Part shown: piece after piece, positions 27,601-35,473 of the stretch
How the letters are laid out: each line of letters begins with the position of its first letter
Numbering within the stretch: position 1 is the first letter of the stretch
DNA from: Chitinophaga niabensis
Lineage (GTDB): Bacteria; Bacteroidota; Bacteroidia; Chitinophagales; Chitinophagaceae
Reading direction: 5' to 3'
DNA length: 64,000 nt
Assembly (NCBI RefSeq): GCF_039545795.1
Contig: NZ_CP154260.1
Coordinates: 5,585,001 to 5,649,000, forward strand
Program-made: the position numbers and the translations under genes
Notes under the pieces: generated by a model
The model's input: only the letters and a program-made list of their open reading frames with translations
Told to the model about the DNA's origin: nothing
The model's database searches: none

Positions 27601-27961
27601 CCGGTATTTTTTTGATCACGAAACTGTTGCCTTCCAGTGCGTACATCACCTGTTGGTCTTTCAGGCAAAGCTCCAGCAACTGTTGAACGGTTACGTCCTT
27701 TACATGGAGGGAAACCGGGCGGGTGTTGGACAATACTTTTTCCGAATACACAATGGAAACGCCGGTTTGCGTGATCACTTCTGCGAAAACCTTCCGTAGT
27801 GGCATGTCTTTCACCGTCATGGTTACTTTTTGGGAGTAACCGGCGGCCGAGACGTGCAGGCAGGTAATAAGCATCAGGAATGTGGTTAGTTTCATAACCC
27901 TTAACATTTTGGTTGACAGCCCGCATGAATGGCGGGCCATTGCATTACAACTGAATTGCAT
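24626..27961 (-). CDS. SusC/RagA-family TonB-dependent transporter with N-terminal STN signalling domain
   Basis: This 1111-residue outer-membrane transporter has an N-terminal leader extending to about residue 44 (MKLTTFLMLITCLHVSAAGYSQ part). An STN domain (about 45-118, VTMTVKDMPLRKVFAEVI) is followed by a CarboxypepD_reg-like domain (about 135-215, DNSPLPGATILIKGT). The plug begins near VVVGYSDKRKSELTSSV and carries the SusC hallmark LYVVDGIIGGNFDPNDVESI. The barrel ends in a short aromatic C-terminus (YLFNVNIRF). The STN domain signals through the FecR protein to the sigma factor encoded upstream, so expression is probably substrate-induced. Confidence 0.96.
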   Translation of the reverse strand: MQFSCNAMARHSCGLSTKMLRVMKLTTFLMLITCLHVSAAGYSQKVTMTVKDMPLRKVFAEVITQTGVSIVYSEKVLSNTRPVSLHVKDVTVQQLLELCLKDQQVMYALEGNSFVIKKIPDAGIETTAPKAADTTITQTGKITASDNSPLPGATILIKGTARGTQSNEQGLFMLKDVRPGAILTISSIGFVTREVSATGQPLSLVLQEDTKNFNEIVVVGYSDKRKSELTSSVTTVSSEKLKDVTTNDVGSMLQGKVAGLQVVNSSGVPGSVSEIRLRGVSSVNASQTPLYVVDGIIGGNFDPNDVESISVLKDAGATAMYGSQANAGVIIVTTKKGRGDKVRFEARAVTGFRQPDFGKIDMMNGAQLYERHKELYRDYIPGTANSSHKIDLLKFYSERPRELRNQHYNWLTTMFPTAPVQNYFISASGANEKNEYYTSISYYNEKGTFLNTNFQRINLRGNSTHHFSKKVSVTNNINLSAASGKSFNYEDVFYAYLNMPWDNPYDANGQPVYVDGNTTAKWWSRDKTNPVHTIRNSNHPYKSFNANYDLNLNIQITDWLSFSSTNRGAVNYNKSTDFYSPVVAGLYHGTGFLNELGTLNYGVISTDLLKFNFRKGDHSISGLAGVAIENSKTEIVGASGKGLPTGLSVLNVVSNNQLVTGRNDQGILQSLISQVNYGFRDKYFLTASYRIDGSSAFPSSKRYGSFPAVSAAWMMSKESFLQGVEWLDELKLRGSYGVTGTQDIGSSRYLGLYSLSSQYNGGTAAVPLQLPSPDLTWESKHQLNAGIDVGLFKRVNFTVDVYNNVTKNLLLQVSQPLSVGFEQRWENAGEIVNNGVEFGISSVNIKTKDFEWSTDFNINFNSNKLQKLPSDIIRTQPTWSISQIYRNGGNLYEFYMPKWLGVDKETGAPQWEVLEKDADGKVVSREVTNDYAAATYQEVGSALPKFQGGITSQWKYKNFTLSVNGYFISGNKVFSNSLRFVMNDGMEPYYNQIVLPSGYKTWTKPGDIATEPSPQNAANATETSTRYLKDGSFLSIRNISLSYTLPKTWISPLRLDGVTLSLTADNVYTFTKFLGQDPATTISSGSYVMPGLSDFKYPNNRQYLFNVNIRF

Positions 27962-28028
27962 ACTTTTGTGGTGTTTGGTAATAATTTTGATTGATCCTAC
28001 AGAGATTTATTAAAATGCCAGATGTACA

Positions 28029-28068
28029 CCGGGTCCCGACTGCAATCGGAATCCGGTTTTTTATTTTT
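28029..28068 (+). terminator. Plus-strand terminator-like hairpin between FecR and SusC genes
   Basis: CCGGGTCCCGA and TCGGAATCCGG form an 11-position stem, with one mismatch and one G-T pair, around CTGCAA. It is followed on the plus strand by TTTTTTATTTTT. The flanking genes run on the minus strand, so it could only terminate rightward (antisense) transcription, or act as a leader hairpin in the minus-strand mRNA. Confidence 0.45.
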
Positions 28069-28095
28069 GGTTGACGATAACGTGTGTTTTTAGTT

Positions 28096-29229
28096 TTATG
28101 GTAATACGATCACTTTTCTTCCTTCTACCCTGAAATGGTTGAATCCGCTCCCTTCCAGCAGGGTGAGCACATTGGATAAATGCAGGTTCCGGGCAAGCCC
28201 CCCGCCATAGAGTTCTGTTCCTGGTGTTGTTTCATAAACGATCTCTACATCATACCAGCGGGCCACTTCTCTTAAGATAGCCGGCAGGGCCATGTCGTTA
28301 AACACAAACAGCCCGTTCTTCCAGGCGATCACTCTTTTTACGTCCGCTTCCTGTACGGTGAAAGCATGGCTTTTTAAAATGGCCTGCTGACCGGGTTTCA
28401 GCAAACGGGCGGTATTTCCTTCTTTCACCTGTACGGCGCCTTCCAGCAAAGTGGTGTTCACGGTGTTTTCATCTGCATAGGCCATGATATCGAAATGGGT
28501 GCCGAGTACCTGTACTTCCATCTCGTGCGCTTTTACTTTAAAGGGCTGTTCTGCGTTCTGCGCCACCTCAAAATATCCCTGCCCCTCCAGCTCCACGATC
28601 CTTTCTTTTCCTGTAAAGGCCATAGGGTAGCGGAGAGAGGAGGCGGAATTCAGCCATACTTTGGTACCGTCCGGCAATACCACACGGAACTGGCCACCAC
28701 GGGGAGTAGATAATTTATTGTAACCTTCTGCTGTTTTTCCTGCACTACTATATAATAACTGTCCGTTCTGCTGGGAGATCTTTGTATCGCCGCGGCTGAT
28801 CACCTGGTTGCCGGTACTGTCCAGCGTTACGGTGGAACCATCTGCTAAAGTGAGGGTGGCTTTGTTGCTGCCGGGGAGGATGGGGCGTTTTTGTTGTTCT
28901 ACTATTTGAGGGGCTGATTTCTTGGGCTGCTGGGTAAACCACCATGTGGCCAATAATAAAACCGCAGCCGCCGCTGCCACTCTTGGTAGTGTAAATATCC
29001 GCCTGGGTTCCTTTTTAACGATGCTGGCGTAAACGCTTTCCGTATCTATCTGCGGGAATGCCTCCTCCCCGTTAAACCGGTGAAATTCAGCTTCCATGAA
29101 CTGGTGCAGGGTATCATCGTTTTCTGCCGCCGCGATCACAGCAAACAATTCTTCCAGCTCTTCCTTTGTACAGGATTTAGCTGTATAGCGTTGAAGCAGG
29201 TATGTAATTCTTGACGGATCGTACGGCAT
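28096..29229 (-). CDS. FecR-family anti-sigma factor
   Basis: A 377-residue single-pass membrane protein. The cytoplasmic N-terminus (about 1-80) binds the sigma factor. A membrane helix lies at about 83-99 (VAAAAAVLLLATWWFT). The periplasmic FecR domain (about 120-270) has the family segment STPRGGQFRVVLPDGTKVWL (about 175-194). A C-terminal DUF4974-like domain (about 305-375) follows. It transmits the state of the SusC STN domain to the ECF sigma factor encoded upstream. The order sigma, FecR, SusC, SusD is the standard trans-envelope signalling arrangement of Bacteroidota. Confidence 0.95.
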   Translation of the reverse strand: MPYDPSRITYLLQRYTAKSCTKEELEELFAVIAAAENDDTLHQFMEAEFHRFNGEEAFPQIDTESVYASIVKKEPRRIFTLPRVAAAAAVLLLATWWFTQQPKKSAPQIVEQQKRPILPGSNKATLTLADGSTVTLDSTGNQVISRGDTKISQQNGQLLYSSAGKTAEGYNKLSTPRGGQFRVVLPDGTKVWLNSASSLRYPMAFTGKERIVELEGQGYFEVAQNAEQPFKVKAHEMEVQVLGTHFDIMAYADENTVNTTLLEGAVQVKEGNTARLLKPGQQAILKSHAFTVQEADVKRVIAWKNGLFVFNDMALPAILREVARWYDVEIVYETTPGTELYGGGLARNLHLSNVLTLLEGSGFNHFRVEGRKVIVLP

Positions 29230-29284
29230 ATGGGAGGGTGTGTTTAAATAAAGACGTACGGGAGGAAGGGAAGGACCGGAATTT

Positions 29285-29851
29285 TTAGAAAAATATCAGG
29301 AGGCTGGAATGCCTGGCCAAAAATACTCGCAGATGTTTGAGGGTTTCCACCAGCAGGTTCTTTACCCTGCTTTTGGAAAGGCCCAGCTGTTGGGCAATCT
29401 CTTCATGGCTCAGCCCCTGTTGCCGGCTGAGCTGGAAAACCGTCTGTTTTTGAGGAGACAGCGCCTCCAGGGCCTGGTGGATGAGGTGTTTACTTTCCCG
29501 GGCATCCAGTTCTACGGCCGGGTTTTCTTCTGAAGTATCAGAGATATTGGCCCAAACCTGGTCTATCAGTCTTTGCTGGAGGGCCACTTTGCGTAAATGG
29601 TCCAGGGTGCGGTTCCGGGCTATCATGAAAATGTAGCTGTCGAAGCGCTCAATGTCAGGTAACTGGGAGCGGTTGGTCCAGATCCGGAGGAAAGTGTCCT
29701 GCAGAATGTCTTCCGCATCTACGGCGGAATGGGTTAAATGGATCGCAAAAGCCAATACCTGCCGGTGATGCCGCACATATAATTCCCGGAAAGCTTGCTC
29801 ATCGCCCTCCTTCAGTTTTATTAACAGGTGTTTGTCAGTTATCAGCGGCAT
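29285..29851 (-). CDS. ECF sigma factor paired with FecR
   Basis: A 188-residue sigma-70 family protein. Region 2 (about 20-85) includes AEDILQDTFLRIW and FDSYIFMIARNRTLDHLRK. Region 4 (about 120-175) includes LSPQKQTVFQLSRQQGLSHE and the HTH LGLSKSRVKNLL. The FecR gene follows 55 bases downstream. The probable role is to activate the SusC/SusD genes when substrate binds. Confidence 0.95.
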   Translation of the reverse strand: MPLITDKHLLIKLKEGDEQAFRELYVRHHRQVLAFAIHLTHSAVDAEDILQDTFLRIWTNRSQLPDIERFDSYIFMIARNRTLDHLRKVALQQRLIDQVWANISDTSEENPAVELDARESKHLIHQALEALSPQKQTVFQLSRQQGLSHEEIAQQLGLSKSRVKNLLVETLKHLRVFLARHSSLLIFF

Positions 29852-29977
29852 CCCGGAACAATTTTAGTTAAATTATTCCCCGATCTGAAAAAAAATCTGA
29901 ATTTCTTTAAAAGCTACTGACATACTCTTGTCACTAACCCCCATTTACTTTGTATTACAATTAAAAACTACAACATT

Positions 29978-30508
29978 ATGGAACACACTGCAACTGTCAC
30001 CCAAGCAACTGAAACATCTATCGTTTATTTAGCTAAGAACTACATCCGGTATAACGCCTGGGCTAATACAACCCTGGTTAACTGGCTCAGGACCAAAGAG
30101 GAAAGCGTATTGGAACAAGAAGTAGCTTCCAGCTTTCCCAGTGTGCGAAAAACCCTTTTCCATATCCTGCAGGCGCAGCAATACTGGTTATCCATTATCA
30201 GAAGGGACGAAACCCCAAATATCAATTGGGAAGAAAGCAAAACCCTGGAAGAAGTGTTTTCCGCTATCGTGGCGCAATCAGAAGAATTTGTAGCTTTCCT
30301 GGACAGTATGACCGCAGACCAGATCGATGAAAAAACAATGGTAGTGAGCCCCTGGTTCCAATCAGACTTCGCCAATTTTGAATATATCATGCATGTTGTG
30401 AACCATGGCACCTACCACAGGGGGCAGATCACCACAATAGGCCGTAACCTTGGATTTACCGATGCCCCCATGACAGATTATAATTTCTTTAATATCCATG
30501 GCAAGTGA
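29978..30508 (+). CDS. DinB-family metal-binding protein
   Basis: A 176-residue four-helix-bundle protein. YNAWANTTLVNWLRTK (about 25-40), LFHILQAQQYWL (about 62-73) and HVVNHGTYHRGQITTIGR (about 139-156) match the DinB/YfiT fold, whose three histidines bind a divalent metal. Candidates here are H63, H143 and H147. Family members are thiol-dependent transferases or are uncharacterised, so I assign no substrate. It stands alone, divergent from the sigma gene. Confidence 0.88.
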   Translation: MEHTATVTQATETSIVYLAKNYIRYNAWANTTLVNWLRTKEESVLEQEVASSFPSVRKTLFHILQAQQYWLSIIRRDETPNINWEESKTLEEVFSAIVAQSEEFVAFLDSMTADQIDEKTMVVSPWFQSDFANFEYIMHVVNHGTYHRGQITTIGRNLGFTDAPMTDYNFFNIHGK

Positions 30509-30606
30509 GTTTAGGGGGACTAAAGCCGGGATGGCTAGAGGATCCTTACGGTAATCTTAGAGGATCACCCTATGTGAAGAACGGGAGAGATTTTAGAAAG
30601 ACTAAA

Positions 30607-30635
30607 CAGGGGTGTACCCTTTGGATACACCCCTG
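30607..30635. terminator. Hairpin between convergent DinB and small membrane-protein genes
   Basis: CAGGGGTGTA and TACACCCCTG form a perfect 10-bp stem around CCCTTTGGA. On the minus strand it is followed by TTTAGTCTTTC, so it best fits termination of the membrane-protein gene. On the plus strand the T-tract is poor. Confidence 0.65.
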
Positions 30636-30642
30636 CGAGTAG

Positions 30643-31017
30643 TTAAGCCATCACTTTAAGGCCCGCGGATTGCAGGTAAGCCATTCCGGCTACCCAAACG
30701 GCCACGGCTCCAATGGCAAAACTGCCAATTCCTGAGATCAGGGGAAAGAGCGCGATAATAGCAATCACGCTGGCCAATACCCACAAAACATCCATGATTA
30801 TCACAAAACGAACCCCGGCCGCATTGATGGGCTTCCCCTTACTTACAGCAAAAACATAGATCGCAAATAAAACCAGGAAGATACCGGTAGCAATAAAAGG
30901 CATCGTTTGCGTTACGCCGAATAAACCGGCAATGGGAGAAGCTGCTGCAATAAGGCCTATTCCGGTGGCGCCTGAAGTAATAGCGTTGATCTGCATAGTG
31001 GTTGTTAACTGTATCAT
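30643..31017 (-). CDS. Small four-helix membrane protein of unknown function
   Basis: The ATG at 31017 (124 residues) is preferred over 31062 because the upstream extension is polar and His-rich. Four hydrophobic helices are visible, at about 10-30, 36-55, 66-88 and 92-115, with short loops (SKGKPINAAG between helices 2 and 3). No conserved catalytic residue is apparent. It could belong to one of the small DoxX-like or SPW-like integral membrane groups, but I cannot assign it firmly. It is followed by the hairpin at 30607. Confidence 0.7.
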   Translation of the reverse strand: MIQLTTTMQINAITSGATGIGLIAAASPIAGLFGVTQTMPFIATGIFLVLFAIYVFAVSKGKPINAAGVRFVIIMDVLWVLASVIAIIALFPLISGIGSFAIGAVAVWVAGMAYLQSAGLKVMA

Positions 31018-31126
31018 ATTTTTAAGGTTTATTGTTTGATGATGATGTAAAGGTAGACCCATGGCCCTGCGCCATTATTATCATCTTACGACAAAGGGTT
31101 ACCATTTCGCGCCAAACAATATTCCT

Positions 31127-31402
31127 TTATGCAGGCAACTCCACCAGCTTTTCCCTTCCTTTGAACTTCCCGATGGATGCAAACAATAATCCATGCTGCA
31201 TACTGGCAACAAAAAGGTCTGTGAGTTTATTTTGCAGATGGAAGGAATATAATGCCGGTTCTTCATTAGTATCACTGAATATGAGTTGCAGGTAATTCGC
31301 CAGTTCGTGCTCATAGGGATTGCTGATAACCGCCGCGCCTTTCAGCAATTGCACCTGCCCAGCTTCCAGCAAACCCTCCCCTTGCGGATATTGAACTGCC
31401 AA
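31127..31402 (-). CDS. Small uncharacterised ORF with no ATG start
   Basis: The frame has protein-like composition (for example LFVASMQHGLLFASIGKFKG) and continues open upstream of 31402 into the end of the sigma gene, but contains no ATG before its body. The only conventional candidate is TTG at 31402, giving 91 residues. It may be a gene with a rare start, a decayed fragment, or non-coding. It lies 47 bases after the stop of the ECF sigma gene, where an anti-sigma gene would often sit, yet it has no membrane helix and no zinc-binding motif. Confidence 0.35.
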   Translation of the reverse strand: MAVQYPQGEGLLEAGQVQLLKGAAVISNPYEHELANYLQLIFSDTNEEPALYSFHLQNKLTDLFVASMQHGLLFASIGKFKGREKLVELPA

Positions 31403-31449
31403 TTGGAGATAGTTATATGAGCCAGGTGCAGGAATGAATAAAAAAATAA

Positions 31450-31932
31450 TTAATACCGCTTCACACTTGCCTTCAGCATTCTCCTCGCTCCGAAGATCTT
31501 ACTCTTAATAGTGCCCAATGGCTCTGCCAGTATCTTAACTATTTCCTGGTACTTGTATCCTTCATAATATAACATGAAAGGCCTTCTCAGTGTTATCGGT
31601 AATTGCCCGATGGCTTGCTGGATATCTTTTACGAACAGGCTTACATCTTTTTCTGTGGGATGATGGTCCACATGATCAAGGCCGTATTCAATATGCAGCA
31701 TCATTTTATACTTCCGGCGATAGCCGTTAATGAAGGTATTGCGCATGATGATGTACAACCAGGCTTTGATATTGGTACCAGCCTTGTACTTATCCCGGTT
31801 GGATAATGCTTTGCAGATAGTTTCCTGGTAGAGGTCTTTTCCTTCATCGTGATTCCGTGTAAGCTTGAGCGCATATGGATACAGGAAGTCACTACTGTTT
31901 ACTAACAATGTGTCGAATTCTGCGGTAGACAT
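31450..31932 (-). CDS. ECF sigma factor without an adjacent recognisable anti-sigma
   Basis: The ATG at 31932 gives 160 residues; the frame extends to 31986 without sigma-like sequence. Region 2 (about 10-75) has DLYQETICKALSNRDKY and AWLYIIMRNTFINGYRRKYK. Region 4 (about 100-158) has LPITLRRPFMLYYEGYKYQE and the HTH PLGTIKSKIFGARRML. This matches the RpoE-like ECF group common in Bacteroidota. No FecR or zinc anti-sigma gene follows. Confidence 0.93.
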   Translation of the reverse strand: MSTAEFDTLLVNSSDFLYPYALKLTRNHDEGKDLYQETICKALSNRDKYKAGTNIKAWLYIIMRNTFINGYRRKYKMMLHIEYGLDHVDHHPTEKDVSLFVKDIQQAIGQLPITLRRPFMLYYEGYKYQEIVKILAEPLGTIKSKIFGARRMLKASVKRY

Positions 31933-32029
31933 TGGATACTGTTTTATTATGTCTACAAAGTTAGGCGCAGTCAAAGCTGGGGTCAACCCACAAAAAGAGG
32001 TTTTTGTTGTATATATTACATAAGGACTC

Positions 32030-32386
32030 CTATTGATCTTTTTCTACCAGTTTTATCCATTCCCGTACTACCTTCTGTAATGCAGGTGTTTTTGCGCGCA
32101 CTTCTTCCATATTGGTGAAACGCGCTTCCCTTCTGTCTTTCCAATCTCCTAAAAGGAGTCCGGATGCATCTTTGATCAAGCCCTTCGGGAAGATAAGGAT
32201 GAGTTGCACGAACTTAGTCTGGCGCAGATTAAAGGCCGCCATGTCTAATTTATAATAATAACTGGGTGCGTTCCATTTAACCCGTTCTGCAATTCTGGGG
32301 TCTGCTTCTCTGATAATGCTGCGGAGCGCTTCTACTTCTGCTTTGAGCGGATGCTCCAGCTTTTGCATGAATTCATTCACATCCAT
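32030..32386 (-). CDS. DUF1801 (YdhG-like) protein
   Basis: A 118-residue protein with the DUF1801 pattern: an N-terminal helix (LKAEVEALRSIIREADPRI, about 14-32), VKWNAPSYYY (about 37-46), a strand with LILIFPKG (about 62-69) and a helical C-terminus. The function of the family is not established. It starts five bases after the stop of the DinB-like gene upstream, so the two are co-transcribed. Confidence 0.85.
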   Translation of the reverse strand: MDVNEFMQKLEHPLKAEVEALRSIIREADPRIAERVKWNAPSYYYKLDMAAFNLRQTKFVQLILIFPKGLIKDASGLLLGDWKDRREARFTNMEEVRAKTPALQKVVREWIKLVEKDQ

Positions 32387-32391
32387 AATGC

Positions 32392-32892
32392 TTACATGTA
32401 TTTCATTGCTTCGTAACCCAGCAATCTGCGTAGTAATGCGATCTGTCCGATACAGTTTGCTTCCCTGTAGCTGGTAAAAGTGATCAGGTCAAAGAAAGGA
32501 AAACTCATACCCGGCACTTCAAACATACTGTTCAGCTTTTCATCTGTAACCTTTGTGAGCACTTCCCTGCTGATAGGTGTGATAAATGCCCAGTCCTTTT
32601 TGAAAGATTCCAGCGAAGGATAGGTAACGCCATCCTTTATGCCCTGGTTATCCTTAAAAAGATCATGAGCTGCCTGGCGGTGTTCACTGCCTCCTAATAA
32701 CCCTGCCATGTCGTAACGTTGCTGCACAAGCGTGCCGGCCAGCCACGCAACGTGATTTGCTTTTGGATGCAAACGCTTGTGTGCATCTTCATCTGAAATA
32801 CCTTCCAGCACGCTGTTCAGGAAAGGTGTCTGCAGATCATACATGGCTAATATGCCGATCATCCTGGTGCTTTCTGTTGTTGTTGTTCCCAT
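32392..32892 (-). CDS. DinB-like four-helix protein
   Basis: The ATG at 32892 gives 166 residues; a start at 32913 adds seven. The helices MYDLQTPFLNSVLEGISDED (about 16-35), NHVAWLAGTLVQQRYDMAGL (about 46-65) and FTSYREANCIGQIALLRRLLGY (C-terminal, broken here for length) follow the DinB_2 plan. The C-terminal metal-binding histidine of typical members appears replaced (EANCIGQ), so metal binding is uncertain. It forms a two-gene unit with the DUF1801 gene. Confidence 0.75.
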   Translation of the reverse strand: MGTTTTESTRMIGILAMYDLQTPFLNSVLEGISDEDAHKRLHPKANHVAWLAGTLVQQRYDMAGLLGGSEHRQAAHDLFKDNQGIKDGVTYPSLESFKKDWAFITPISREVLTKVTDEKLNSMFEVPGMSFPFFDLITFTSYREANCIGQIALLRRLLGYEAMKYM

Positions 32893-32965
32893 GGTAAAAT
32901 TATTTACAGGCAATTTACTTCAATTCACCGGCTCATGCAGGGGCTTATCCCGCCAAAAAAAGGGG

Positions 32966-32988
32966 CGTATGCGTCATGTTCGCATACG
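32966..32988. promoter_or_regulatory. Inverted repeat upstream of the FtsX-type permease gene
   Basis: CGTATGCG (32966-32973) and CGCATACG (32981-32988) form a perfect 8-bp inverted repeat with a 7-base spacer. It lies about 120 bases upstream of the permease start and about 75 bases upstream of the divergent DinB-like gene. It is a candidate operator; no regulator gene is adjacent. Confidence 0.5.
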
Positions 32989-33108
32989 AACGCATCATGT
33001 ATCAAAAACGGACAATTTGGTGATAACGCGCAAACATTATACATTGGTTATCAATGCTTCGATAGTATGGTATTGAATTGGCAGTTGCTTTTGCACTAAT
33101 TTCCCCTT

Positions 33109-35472
33109 ATGCTGAAAAACAACATCAAGATCGCCTGGCGCAGTTTAAAGAAGGACCGCCAGTTTACCTTGCTGAACCTTGTAGGCCTTTCTACCGGTTT
33201 AGCCTGTGTACTCTTTATCTACCTGTGGGTAAGTGATGAATTGAGTGTTGACAAATTCAACAAGAATGACAGCAGGTTATATAAATACATGGAGCATCGC
33301 AAAAAAGCAGATGGGATCTGGACGGCTCACAGCTCATCCCTGCCTACTGCTGAAGCACTGGTTGCAGAAATGCCTGAAGTAGAATATGCTACCGCTACGA
33401 GCGAAGCAGATGACATCTCTCTTTCCGTGGATGGGACCAGCGAAATACAAAGCGCACGAAGGTACGTGAGCAAGGATTTTTTCCATGTGTTCAGCTACGA
33501 AATTTTACAGGGGAACCCGCAACAGGTATTGCCGGACAAAAATGCAATCGCCATCTCTGATGAGCTGGCCCTTAAACTTTTTAACACCACAGAAGGTGTG
33601 ATCGGGAAAACACTTATCTACCAGCATGACAAAAAATACACTGTCTCTGCTGTTTTCAGAAGGCCTCCTGTAAATGCATCAGAACAGTTTGATTGTGTGC
33701 TCTCCACGGATATTCTGAAGGAGCAGAACAGTTCTAATAACAGCTGGTTCAACACCGGCCCGCGCACCTATGTATTATTAAAGCCGGGAACAGACCCGGC
33801 CCGTGTTGATCAGAAACTCCCTGCGTTCATTATGTCCAAAACCAATAATGAAGCTAAACACAGAACCCCCTTCCTCAAAAGATACTCAGAGCTCTATTTA
33901 TATGGTGAATATGAAAACGGTGTATTAAAAGGCGGACGGATAGATTATGTGCGGATGTTTTCTCTGATTGCTATTTTTATCCTCATCATCGCCTGTATCA
34001 ATTTCATGAACCTTTCAACAGCTAAAGCAGCCCAGCGGTTAAAAGAAGTTGGCGTTAAAAAAGTGATGGGCGCCAACAGGAGATCACTGATCATACAGTA
34101 CCTGGGGCAGTCCATGCTGATGACCTTTCTGGCGTTCCTCCTGGCTTTTGCACTCGTGCTCATTTTCCTGCCATCTTTTAATACTATTACAGATAAACAA
34201 TTAACACTCGTTCCCAATGCGAGGCTTATCCTCTCCTGTTTAGGTATTACTTTACTTACAGGGCTCATTGCAGGCAGTTATCCGGCTTTTTATCTTTCGG
34301 GTTTTAATCCTGCCGTTATCCTGAAAGGAAAACTCCGGAATTCCATGGGAGAAGTATTGGTGCGGAAAGGATTAGTAGTATTCCAGTTCTCCTTATCTGT
34401 TATCCTGATCGTATCTGTATTGGTAGTGTATAAACAGATCGCTTATGTACAATCCAGGCCACTGGGATATAATAAAGAGAACGTGCTCAGTTTTAATAAG
34501 GAAGGGAAGCTGAATAACAGCGACCAGCTCCAGAGCTTTCTTGATGAAGTCAGGAAAGTACCGGGAGTAGTGAAGGCTTCCAGCATAGGGCATACTTTAA
34601 CTGGTCATGATGGTGGTACTTCCGGTGTGGTCTGGACAGGCAAAGACCCTGAGGATAGGACAGAATTTGAAAATGTAGGTGCGAATTATGATATGATAGA
34701 AACGCTTGGATTTGAGATGAAAGAAGGACGAAGTTATTCCCCGGAATTCGGTTCGGACAGTAATGCCATAATCTTTAATGAAACTGCTATAAAGTTCATG
34801 GGCATGAAAGACCCGCTGGGCAAAAAAGTAAAACTCTGGGGAGAGGACAGAACGATCATTGGTGTAGTGAAAGACTTCCATTATGAATCACTGCATGAGC
34901 CCCTTAAGCCAGTATTCCTGCGGTTGAACACAAGTTCCAAAAGAATAGTTGCGAGGATAACAACAGGAAAAGAAAAAGAAGCCATTGCAGGGATCGAAAA
35001 AATATACAAGCAGTTCAATCCTGATTTCACTTTCAACTACACCTTCATGGATGATACCTTCCAGCGGATGTATACTTCAGAAAAAAGAGTATCTATCCTC
35101 TCCCGGTATTTTGCAGGGCTGGCCATTCTCATTTCCTGCCTCGGGCTTTTTGGGCTGGCGGCTTTTACAGCACACAGAAGACAGAAGGAAATAGGCATCC
35201 GGAAAGTAGTAGGCGCCACTGCCAACAATCTCTACCTGATGTTATCGAAAGATTTCCTGAAACTGGTATTCATTGCTATTGTGATAGCGTTACCTGTATC
35301 CTGGTGGGCTATAAGCCATTGGTTACAGGGCTTTGCCTACCGTACTCCGGTAGGGCCAGGCATATTTCTCGCGGCGGGTATTATAACCCTGCTGATCACT
35401 TTGCTCACGATCAGTTACCAAACTATCAGGGCAGTAGTAGCTAATCCTGTTCATAGTTTAAAAGCAGAATAA
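33109..35472 (+). CDS. MacB/FtsX-type ABC transporter permease
   Basis: A 787-residue permease made of two repeats, each with a periplasmic MacB_PCD domain and an FtsX bundle. An N-terminal helix (about 20-42) precedes the first periplasmic domain (about 43-270). Helices lie near 280-300, 330-355 and 372-395, with the FtsX motif RLKEVGVKKVMGANRRSLI (about 311-329). The second half (about 420-787) has the paired motif RQKEIGIRKVVGATANNLY (about 696-714). Such proteins usually pair with an ATPase for mechanotransmission or export; none is adjacent, as is common for this Bacteroidota group. Confidence 0.93.
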   Translation: MLKNNIKIAWRSLKKDRQFTLLNLVGLSTGLACVLFIYLWVSDELSVDKFNKNDSRLYKYMEHRKKADGIWTAHSSSLPTAEALVAEMPEVEYATATSEADDISLSVDGTSEIQSARRYVSKDFFHVFSYEILQGNPQQVLPDKNAIAISDELALKLFNTTEGVIGKTLIYQHDKKYTVSAVFRRPPVNASEQFDCVLSTDILKEQNSSNNSWFNTGPRTYVLLKPGTDPARVDQKLPAFIMSKTNNEAKHRTPFLKRYSELYLYGEYENGVLKGGRIDYVRMFSLIAIFILIIACINFMNLSTAKAAQRLKEVGVKKVMGANRRSLIIQYLGQSMLMTFLAFLLAFALVLIFLPSFNTITDKQLTLVPNARLILSCLGITLLTGLIAGSYPAFYLSGFNPAVILKGKLRNSMGEVLVRKGLVVFQFSLSVILIVSVLVVYKQIAYVQSRPLGYNKENVLSFNKEGKLNNSDQLQSFLDEVRKVPGVVKASSIGHTLTGHDGGTSGVVWTGKDPEDRTEFENVGANYDMIETLGFEMKEGRSYSPEFGSDSNAIIFNETAIKFMGMKDPLGKKVKLWGEDRTIIGVVKDFHYESLHEPLKPVFLRLNTSSKRIVARITTGKEKEAIAGIEKIYKQFNPDFTFNYTFMDDTFQRMYTSEKRVSILSRYFAGLAILISCLGLFGLAAFTAHRRQKEIGIRKVVGATANNLYLMLSKDFLKLVFIAIVIALPVSWWAISHWLQGFAYRTPVGPGIFLAAGIITLLITLLTISYQTIRAVVANPVHSLKAE

Positions 35473-35473
35473 T

